Assembly (NCBI RefSeq): GCF_036231905.1
Contig: NZ_JAZARE010000008.1
Location: forward strand, 62,001-126,000
Direction: 5' to 3'
Length of the DNA stretch: 64,000 nt
DNA from: CAMLIZ01 sp036231905
GTDB lineage: Bacteria; Pseudomonadota; Gammaproteobacteria; Burkholderiales; Burkholderiaceae_C
Shown here: piece after piece, positions 58,209 through 64,000 of the stretch
Numbering within the stretch: position 1 is the first letter of the stretch
Layout: every line of letters begins with the position of its first letter
Program-made: the position numbers and the translations under genes
The notes under the pieces: model-generated
Databases searched by the model: none
The model's input: the letters and a program-made list of their open reading frames with translations, nothing else
What the model was told of the DNA's origin: nothing

Positions 58209-58814
58209 TCAGTCCACCGGCCGTTCGCCGGCCGGCACTTCGCACTGCACGCACTCGGGCAGCTGCTCGATCTCGGGCCAGTCGGGATAGCTGGCCAGCC
58301 GGGTGATAAAGGTGTCCACGTGGGCCTTCAGACCCGCCGCGTCCACCCGGTGCGCACCATGCAGCACCAACGGTGGCAGGAAGCGCATGCCGCACAGGGC
58401 GGCCGTCTGGTCGTAGGGCGGCAGGAAGGCGTCGAAGAAGTAGCGGTTGTAGCGGTCCGGGCGGTAGGAGTCCTCGGGCCCGCCGGTGGAGGTGACCAGC
58501 CAGAGGTCCTTGCCGCGCAGCGCCGTGCCACCCGGCCCATAGGCCCAGCCGAAGGACAGCACTTCGTCGACCCACAGCTTCATCAGCGCCGGCATCGAGT
58601 ACCAGTGGATCGGGTGCTGCCACACCACCAGCCGGGCCGGCGCCAGGGCCGCCTGTTCCGCGGCCACGTCGATCAGGTAGTCGGGGTACAGCGCATAGAG
58701 GTCGCGATGTTCCACCTGGGCAAGGCCGGTGGCGCCGCAGGCGTCGCTGAGGGACCGGTGCACCTGTGATTGCGCCAGGTCCGGATGGGCGGAAAGGATG
58801 AGGATGTCGGCCAT
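58209..58814 (-). CDS. KefF-like NAD(P)H:quinone oxidoreductase
   Basis: The 201-residue flavodoxin-fold protein has ILILSAHPDLAQSQVHRSL, the PIHWYSMPALMKLWVDEVL and SFGWAYGPGGTALRGK motifs typical of the KefF/MdaB/NQO1 family. It reduces quinones and activates the Kef antiporter encoded downstream, giving a kefF-kefC operon. It is divergent from the ParA-like gene, 103 bp. Confidence 0.93.
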   Translation of the reverse strand: MADILILSAHPDLAQSQVHRSLSDACGATGLAQVEHRDLYALYPDYLIDVAAEQAALAPARLVVWQHPIHWYSMPALMKLWVDEVLSFGWAYGPGGTALRGKDLWLVTSTGGPEDSYRPDRYNRYFFDAFLPPYDQTAALCGMRFLPPLVLHGAHRVDAAGLKAHVDTFITRLASYPDWPEIEQLPECVQCEVPAGERPVD

Positions 58815-58917
58815 GAAGAGGGTGTCGCGCAGGTGGCAGGGCGCTTGGGTTTGCCCGACCCTGGGCCGCTGCGGGCGGGCGCTACCATAACCCGATTTCA
58901 CTGAGGACGGAGGCGGC

Positions 58918-59535
58918 ATGCCGGTCATCGTGGTGGCCAACCCGAAAGGTGGGGTGGGCAAGAGCACGCTCGCGACCAACCTGGCTGGCGCTCTGGCGCA
59001 CCGCGGCCACGCCGTCATGCTGGGCGATGTGGACCGCCAGCAGTCCTCGCGCCAATGGCTGGCGCTGCGCCCGGCCCACCTGCCCATCATCCAGGGCTGG
59101 GACGTGAAGGAAGACGGCCTGGTGCGCCCGCCCAAAGGCACCACCCATGTGGTGCTGGACACCCCGGCGGGCCTGCACGACAAGCGGCTGGACGAGGTGA
59201 TGAAGATCGCCGACCGCGTGATCGTGCCGCTGCAGCCCAGCCTGTTCGACATCCAGGCCACGCACGCCTTCATCGCCGAGCTGCTGGCACACCGCCACAG
59301 CGCACGGGTGAAGGTGGGGGTGGTCGGCATGCGGGTGCGCGACCACACGCTCGCAGTGGACCAGCTCAGGCACTACCTGGACACGCTGAAGGTGCCGGCG
59401 CTGGGCTTCCTGCGCGACACCCAGAACTACGTGCAACTGGCCGCCCGTGGCCTCACCCTCTGGGACGTGGCGCCCAGCCGCGTGGAACGCGACCTGCCGC
59501 AGTGGGAATCGATCTTGAAGTGGACCGACGAATGA
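58918..59535 (+). CDS. ParA-family ATPase, orphan
   Basis: The 205-residue protein has Walker A NPKGGVGKSTLATNLA, the switch 'GDVDRQQSSRQWLALR' and HVVLDTPAGLHD. No parB is next to it, so it is likely an orphan of the PpfA/McdA type that positions protein clusters, or a chemoreceptor-associated one. GGAGG ribosome-binding site before ATG 58918. Overlaps the MaoC-type gene by ATGA. Confidence 0.9.
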   Translation: MPVIVVANPKGGVGKSTLATNLAGALAHRGHAVMLGDVDRQQSSRQWLALRPAHLPIIQGWDVKEDGLVRPPKGTTHVVLDTPAGLHDKRLDEVMKIADRVIVPLQPSLFDIQATHAFIAELLAHRHSARVKVGVVGMRVRDHTLAVDQLRHYLDTLKVPALGFLRDTQNYVQLAARGLTLWDVAPSRVERDLPQWESILKWTDE

Positions 59536-59984
59536 AGCGTTTCGAGCGACTCGAAGACCTGAAGGCCCTGGTGGGCCATTCCCTGGGCAGCAGCGACTGG
59601 ATCACGGTGGACCAGCGGCGCATCCAGCTCTTTGCCGATGCCACCGGGGATCACCAGTGGATCCACCTCGACGCCCAGCGCGCGGCGGCGGGCCCGTACA
59701 AGACCACCATCGCGCACGGCTTCCTCACCTTGAGCCTGCTGCCGCAGATGTTCGAATCCGCCTTCGAGGTGGGCGACAGCCAGATGGGCGTGAACTACGG
59801 CCTCAACCGCGTGCGTTTCCCCGCCCCGGTGCCCTCCGGCAGCCGGCTGCGGGCGCACTTCAAATTGCTCAGCTACGACACCATCGACGGCGGTGCGCAG
59901 CTCACCACCGAGGTGACGATCGAGTGCGAAGGCGCGCCCAAGCCGGTGTGCGTGGCGGAGTCGGTGACCCGGCGGTATGTGTGA
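59532..59984 (+). CDS. MaoC-like (R)-hydratase/dehydratase
   Basis: The 150-residue hotdog-fold protein has the catalytic FADATGDHQWIHLD (Asp-x5-His) of MaoC/PhaJ-type (R)-specific enoyl-CoA hydratases, plus TIAHGFLTLSLLP and GVNYGLNRVRFPAPVPSGS. It hydrates enoyl-CoA to (R)-3-hydroxyacyl-CoA. It overlaps the ParA gene, an odd pairing. Confidence 0.92.
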   Translation: MKRFERLEDLKALVGHSLGSSDWITVDQRRIQLFADATGDHQWIHLDAQRAAAGPYKTTIAHGFLTLSLLPQMFESAFEVGDSQMGVNYGLNRVRFPAPVPSGSRLRAHFKLLSYDTIDGGAQLTTEVTIECEGAPKPVCVAESVTRRYV

Positions 59985-59988
59985 GCGG

Positions 59989-60004
59989 TCCCCCTTTAGG
60001 GGGT
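59989..60004. repeat. Palindrome TCCCCC-TTTA-GGGGGT
   Basis: C5-N4-G5 dyad, same arm length and spacing as at 29990-30003. It lies 5 bp after the MaoC stop and 97 bp upstream of the LuxR-type regulator. Could be a dispersed repeat, hairpin or binding site. Confidence 0.4.
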
Positions 60005-60100
60005 GTCGGCGCGGCGAAGCGCTCCATTAGCATCCCCTTCTCACACACATGAGTTGCGGGCGGTGCTCCCGTGACCATCCGGCTTGAGAGGGCTCCTGCG

Positions 60101-60808
60101 ATGAAAGTGCTGCTGGTCGACGACCATCCCCTGATCCTTTCCGCCTTGCAGACCGTGATCCGCGGCCTGGGGGACGACGTCACCGTGGTGGGCGCCGGCA
60201 GCGCGCGCGAGGCGCGCGACACGCTCAAGGCCGACGCCGATTTCGACATGGTGCTGCTCGACCTGCAGTTGGGCGATGCCAATGGCTTCGACGTGCTGGC
60301 CGAGCTGCGCGAGGCCTACCCCGCCCTGCCGGTGGTGGTGGTGTCCGCATCCGACCGGGCGAGCGACGTCATCCGGTCGATCGACATGGGCGCCATGGGC
60401 TTCGTGCCCAAGCGCGCGTCCAACGACACCTTGTTCGAGGCGCTGCGCCTGGTCATGTCGGGTGGCATCTACGTGCCGCCGATGACCCTGGGCATGGACG
60501 GCGGCCGCTCCGGCAGCGAGCCGGTGCCGGACATGATGCGGCACGTCGATGCCTACCAGACCGTGCCCACAGTGGAAGCGCTGGGCCTCACCGCGCGCCA
60601 GCATGACGTGCTGCTGCTGCTGTTGCAGGGCAAGCCCAACAAGCACATCGCGCGCGAACTCAATCTCTCGGTCGAGACGATCAAGGACCACGTGGCCGCG
60701 GTGCTGCGTGCCCTGGGCGTGAACTCGCGCACCCAGGCCGTGCTGGCGGTCAGCCAGATGATGCAGAAGCAGCCTGGAGGCATGCAGAGCTGGCGCCCCA
60801 GCCGCTGA
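60101..60808 (+). CDS. LuxR/NarL-family response regulator
   Basis: The 235-residue protein has a receiver domain (LLVDDHPLILS with Asp7/Asp8, phospho Asp54 in VLLDLQLGDANG) and a C-terminal HTH with LTARQHDVLLLLLQGKPNKH and LSVETIKDHVAAVLRALGV. ATG 60101 begins the receiver; the GTG at 60071 would add ten odd residues. It is 10 bp before the radical SAM gene, and with the hybrid kinase at 62412 forms a signalling locus. Confidence 0.92.
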   Translation: MKVLLVDDHPLILSALQTVIRGLGDDVTVVGAGSAREARDTLKADADFDMVLLDLQLGDANGFDVLAELREAYPALPVVVVSASDRASDVIRSIDMGAMGFVPKRASNDTLFEALRLVMSGGIYVPPMTLGMDGGRSGSEPVPDMMRHVDAYQTVPTVEALGLTARQHDVLLLLLQGKPNKHIARELNLSVETIKDHVAAVLRALGVNSRTQAVLAVSQMMQKQPGGMQSWRPSR

Positions 60809-60818
60809 GCGTGCGCTC

Positions 60819-62387
60819 ATGCGCGTCGCGGTCATCTCGGTCTTTGTCGACTACCACCGTCGCGGCGCACACCATCGAGGCGGCCTGCAGCCGCAGATCG
60901 GCCCCCTGATCGCGGCGCTGCTGCCGGACTGGTGCGAGGTCGAGATCGTCAACGACACCTGGGACGACCCCGACTGGTCACGGCGCTACGACCTGGTGTT
61001 CCTGTCCTGCCTGCACGCGGATTTCGACCGCGCCCGCCAGATCTCGCATTACTTCCGCCGCCGCGGCGCGCTCACCGTGCTGGGCGGTGGCATGGCCAGC
61101 ACCTATGCGCCGCTGTGCGCCCCCTGGTTCGACGCGGTGGTGATCGGTGATCCGGAGGACACGGTGCCCCGCATCGCCGAGGATGCGCGCCAGCGCCGGC
61201 TGCAGCCGGTGTACGCCTCGGCCGGCTACGACGCCGAGCGGGTGCCGGTTCCGCACATCGCGCCGGTGGCGCACAAGCAGATGTTCCCGCTGTCGGTGGA
61301 AGCCACCCGCGGTTGCCCCTTTGCCTGCGATTTCTGTGCGCTCACCGCGCTGGGCACCCGCCATGTGCTGCGCCCGGTGGCGTCGGTGGTGCGCGACATC
61401 CTGGCCGGCCAGCAGGCCTTGCGGGCCGCAGGCGTGGCGCACTGGAAGCAGCGCCTGATCGTCTTCTACGACAACAACCTCGCCGGCAACCTGAAGTGGT
61501 TCCGGCAGCTGTGCCTGGCGCTGAAGCCGCTGGACGTGCGCTGGGGCGCCTGCCTCACCTTCAACGTCATCGCCAACCGCGAGCTGCTGAAGCTGATGTA
61601 CGACTGCGGCTGCCGCTCGGTGTTCGTCGGCCTGGAGACCTTCAACGCGGACACGCTGGCCGACATCAACAAGCCGCAGAACAGCATCGCCAAGCAGGCC
61701 GAGGCGATCGCGCAGGCGCGCGATGAAGGCATCCTGGTGATCGCCGGGCTGATCGTCAGCCCGCTGCATGACGACATCGCCTACATCGAATCACTGCCCG
61801 ATCAGCTGCGCGCCTGCGGGCTGCACGTGCCCAGCTTCATCTCCTTCGAGACGCCGATTCCCGGCACGCCCTTCTTCGACCGCATGGCGAACTCGGCCGG
61901 ACCGATGTTCCTGCCTAACGCCAGCCTGTACGACTTCAGCGCCTACACCCTGGTGCTCAAGCCGCACAAGGCGCCGCTGGCGGACTACATCCAGGCCTAC
62001 TTCGACACCATGCGCCGCATCTATTCGCCCGCCAACCGGTTGCGCAAGCTGGCCGACGACCTGCCCCGGCTGATCCGGCGCGGCTCCTGGACCGCCGCGG
62101 TGCTGGACGTGGGCGACATGAGCGTGACCAACTTCGACCCGCCGCCGCAGCGCACCTTCGTGGCGGGCACCGACCTGATGCCGCCGGAAACGGTGCCCTT
62201 CGAGCCGGGCGACTTCGACAGCGAGGCGCACCGCCTGGCGCTCACCCGGCCCACGCCGGTGGTGGATGCAGCCGGCCATGTGCTGCCGCACTGGAAGCCG
62301 CACCATGTGGTGCACGGGCCCTTGCGCCCGGGTTCGGCCGGGCCCGTGGCGGCCGCTGCGGGCGGTATGCTCGAGCGCGCGTTCTGA
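60819..62387 (+). CDS. B12-binding-type radical SAM enzyme, unknown substrate
   Basis: The 522-residue protein has an N-terminal Rossmann domain of the kind that binds cobalamin (about 1-130; VISVFVDYHRRGAHHRGG) and a radical SAM domain with Cys166, Cys170 and Cys173 (RGCPFACDFCALTALG), FVGLETFNADTLADINKP and a PGTPFFDRM region. The cobalamin-binding DxHxxG motif is not clear, so B12 binding is uncertain. Class B radical SAM enzymes methylate or otherwise modify unactivated carbons in lipids, tetrapyrroles or antibiotics. Located between a response regulator and a sensor kinase. Confidence 0.82.
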   Translation: MRVAVISVFVDYHRRGAHHRGGLQPQIGPLIAALLPDWCEVEIVNDTWDDPDWSRRYDLVFLSCLHADFDRARQISHYFRRRGALTVLGGGMASTYAPLCAPWFDAVVIGDPEDTVPRIAEDARQRRLQPVYASAGYDAERVPVPHIAPVAHKQMFPLSVEATRGCPFACDFCALTALGTRHVLRPVASVVRDILAGQQALRAAGVAHWKQRLIVFYDNNLAGNLKWFRQLCLALKPLDVRWGACLTFNVIANRELLKLMYDCGCRSVFVGLETFNADTLADINKPQNSIAKQAEAIAQARDEGILVIAGLIVSPLHDDIAYIESLPDQLRACGLHVPSFISFETPIPGTPFFDRMANSAGPMFLPNASLYDFSAYTLVLKPHKAPLADYIQAYFDTMRRIYSPANRLRKLADDLPRLIRRGSWTAAVLDVGDMSVTNFDPPPQRTFVAGTDLMPPETVPFEPGDFDSEAHRLALTRPTPVVDAAGHVLPHWKPHHVVHGPLRPGSAGPVAAAAGGMLERAF

Positions 62388-62411
62388 GCGCCCGCTGTTT
62401 TCGCCACGCCC

Positions 62412-64000
62412 ATGTCTACTTCTCTTTCCGCCGCGGCCGTGCCGCCCGCCACGGCGGCTGCCGAGCCCGCCTCGCATGAGCTGGATGCCAGCCTGGACCA
62501 GGTGCGTGCGCTGCATGTGCAGACACCCGCCTCGCTGGCCGGCAACCTGATCGGCCTGACGCTGATCGCCGCCATGTTCTTCAAGCTGGCGCCGGCGGCC
62601 ACGGTGGCCTGGTGCCTGATGCTGCTGGCGGTGTGGGCCGTGCGCTGGGTGCACTATCGCCGCTACCCCGCCGAGGGCGACCTGCAGGCGCTGCTGCGCT
62701 GGCGCGGCCAGTGGAATGTGCTCACGCTGGCCTCTGGCGTGTGCTGGGGCACGGCGGTGTGGCTGTTCTACGGCCGCGGCGCCACCTTCCACACCATCGG
62801 CCTCATCCTCATCGTCTACAGCTACTGCCTCGGCTCGGTGCAGCTGCTGGCGCGCCAGTGGCGCATCTACCTCACCTTCATCAGCCTGGGGCTGGTGCCC
62901 ACCATCGCGCGCATCGCCACCGACACCGACCAGCCCTACCACTGGCAGCTGGCCTTCATCCTCACCTTGCTGTTCCTGGTGACGGCCATCATGGGCCGCA
63001 CCTACCGCCAGGCCTTCGAACGCACCATCGAGCTCAAGCAGCGCACCGAGCAGCTGCTGGCCCAGCTGCGGGTGGAAAAGGCGGCCGCCGAAGCCGCCCG
63101 GCGCGATGCCGAGGTGGCCAATCGTGCCAAGACCCAGTTCTTTGCCGCCGCCAGCCACGACCTGCGCCAGCCGCTGCATGCGCTGGGGCTTTTTGCCGAG
63201 GCGCTGCGCTCGCGCAACCAGGACGAGCAGGTGACCCACCTGGTCAACAGCATCAACTCCTCGGTGGACGCGCTGGAGGGCCTGTTCTCCGAGCTGCTGG
63301 ACATCACCAAGATCGACACCGGCGGCGTGGAGCCGGTGCCGCAGCACTTTGCGCTGGCCGACGTGTTCCGCAAGCTCAAGCTGCATTTCGAGCCCACGGC
63401 GTTCGAGAAAGGCCTGGACCTGCGCTTCCGTGGTGCGGCCCACCATGCCTTCGCCGACCCGGTGCTGGTGGAGCGGGTGCTGCGCAACCTGGTGTCCAAC
63501 GCCATCCGCTACACCAACGACGGCAGCGTGCTCGTCAGCGCCCGCCAGCGCGGCGACACCCTGCTGCTGCAGGTGTGGGACACGGGCGTGGGCATCCGCG
63601 AGCGCGAGCAGGAGCGCATCTTCGAGGAGTTCTACCAGGTGCCCGACCAGGCGGTGGCGCTCGATCCGCACCAGCGCAAGGGCCTGGGCCTGGGGCTGGC
63701 GATCGTCAAGCGCCTGGCCGCGCTGATGCAGGCACCGCTGCGGCTGCGCTCGCGCCCTGGCCACGGCACGGTGTTCTCCATGGAGGTGCCGATCGGGCGG
63801 GCCCAGCCCACCGCCGAAACCAGCATCAAGGGCAAACCGGCGCTGGGGCTCACCCTGGACCATCGGCTCATCGTCATCGTGGAGGACGACGCCGCGGTGC
63901 GCAGCGGGCTGGAGGTGCTGCTCAAGGGCTGGGGCGCCAGCGTGTTGAGCTTCGAGAGCGTGGCGGCCTGCGTGGCCTGGGGCCAGATCGCCGACCCGGC
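62412..64000 (+). CDS. Hybrid sensor histidine kinase with C-terminal receiver (3' truncated by window)
   Basis: From ATG 62412 the frame is open to the window end (529 codons). It has six or seven membrane helices in the first 200 residues, a coiled-coil linker (about 205-235), the H-box FFAAASHDLRQPLHALGLF, the N-box RVLRNLVSNAIRYTND, G-boxes (DTGVGIRE, GLGLGLAIVKRL) and the beginning of a receiver domain (IVIVEDDAAVRSGLEVLLKG). This layout is common in Betaproteobacteria. The probable partner is the LuxR-type regulator 1.6 kb upstream; the input signal is unknown. Confidence 0.92.
   Translation, partial: MSTSLSAAAVPPATAAAEPASHELDASLDQVRALHVQTPASLAGNLIGLTLIAAMFFKLAPAATVAWCLMLLAVWAVRWVHYRRYPAEGDLQALLRWRGQWNVLTLASGVCWGTAVWLFYGRGATFHTIGLILIVYSYCLGSVQLLARQWRIYLTFISLGLVPTIARIATDTDQPYHWQLAFILTLLFLVTAIMGRTYRQAFERTIELKQRTEQLLAQLRVEKAAAEAARRDAEVANRAKTQFFAAASHDLRQPLHALGLFAEALRSRNQDEQVTHLVNSINSSVDALEGLFSELLDITKIDTGGVEPVPQHFALADVFRKLKLHFEPTAFEKGLDLRFRGAAHHAFADPVLVERVLRNLVSNAIRYTNDGSVLVSARQRGDTLLLQVWDTGVGIREREQERIFEEFYQVPDQAVALDPHQRKGLGLGLAIVKRLAALMQAPLRLRSRPGHGTVFSMEVPIGRAQPTAETSIKGKPALGLTLDHRLIVIVEDDAAVRSGLEVLLKGWGASVLSFESVAACVAWGQIADP

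Noticed and set aside
1..64000. CRISPR arrays, insertion sequences, prophage or attachment sites
   Set aside because: No regularly spaced repeats, transposase, integrase or flanking direct repeats were seen.

Overview
The window is about 64 kb of GC-rich chromosomal DNA, densely coded on both strands with very short intergenic gaps. Gene content and order (yicC-gmk-rpoZ-spoT, rph-rdgB-hemW, purN next to an RsmB-type methyltransferase, DUF1841, DUF3717+DUF1289, a CheR-CheD-CheB block) point to a betaproteobacterium of the order Burkholderiales, most likely the Rubrivivax/Leptothrix/Roseateles group; this is inferred from protein style, not from a search. I see no insertion sequence, prophage, integron or CRISPR array. 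There is one tRNA, tRNA-Ser(CGA), directly behind serS.

Layout. 1-1835: end of an FAD oxidoreductase, a ParE/antitoxin pair with a perfect 8-bp operator dyad, and greB. 2012-6216: a CRP-type regulator with two CRP-like sites at its own promoter, an unknown gene, and a berberine-bridge-type FAD oxidase whose upstream region carries the same kind of site, then a membrane protein and a lipoprotein. 6324-12461: the most unusual locus, four genes chained by ATGA overlaps. Two of them look like the N-terminal and C-terminal halves of a LodA-type cysteine tryptophylquinone (CTQ) oxidase; the second half is fused to a ferritin-like domain. They are followed by a QhpD-like radical SAM/SPASM maturase and a LodB/QhpG-like flavoprotein. 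12428-16464: a cyclase/AAA/TPR regulator and a GNAT acetyltransferase. 16551-25745: conserved core (spoT, rpoZ, gmk, yicC, a Ser/Thr kinase and PP2C phosphatase pair, rph, rdgB, hemW).

25755-34711: a LysR regulator with its own dyad, a DUF1127-like protein, cheR-cheD-cheB, an overlapping trio of diguanylate cyclase, MinD/FlhG-like ATPase and truncated haemoglobin, radC-smr, slpA-ispH. 34741-37522: a Fur-box-headed operon with an outer-membrane protein, an FMN-binding protein, its flavinyltransferase ApbE and a His-tailed membrane protein. 37606-39110: serS and tRNA-Ser. 39307-44164: an ECF sigma factor with a Ser/Thr kinase-TPR partner and two possible output genes. 44281-48691: a degenerate GGDEF protein, a lipoprotein, a Spy-like chaperone and an OmpR/HK pair. 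48674-59984: MATE pump, DUF3717/DUF1289 protein, trpS, purN, rsmB, fatty-acid desaturase, DUF1841, rutE-like nitroreductase, kefC-kefF, a ParA-like ATPase and a MaoC-type hydratase. 60101-64000: a LuxR-type response regulator, a B12-binding-type radical SAM enzyme and the start of a hybrid sensor kinase that runs out of the window.

Best candidate for an undescribed system: the 6324-12461 operon. The reasoning rests on motifs recognised by eye; homology searches, structure prediction and mass spectrometry are named in the findings as decisive tests.
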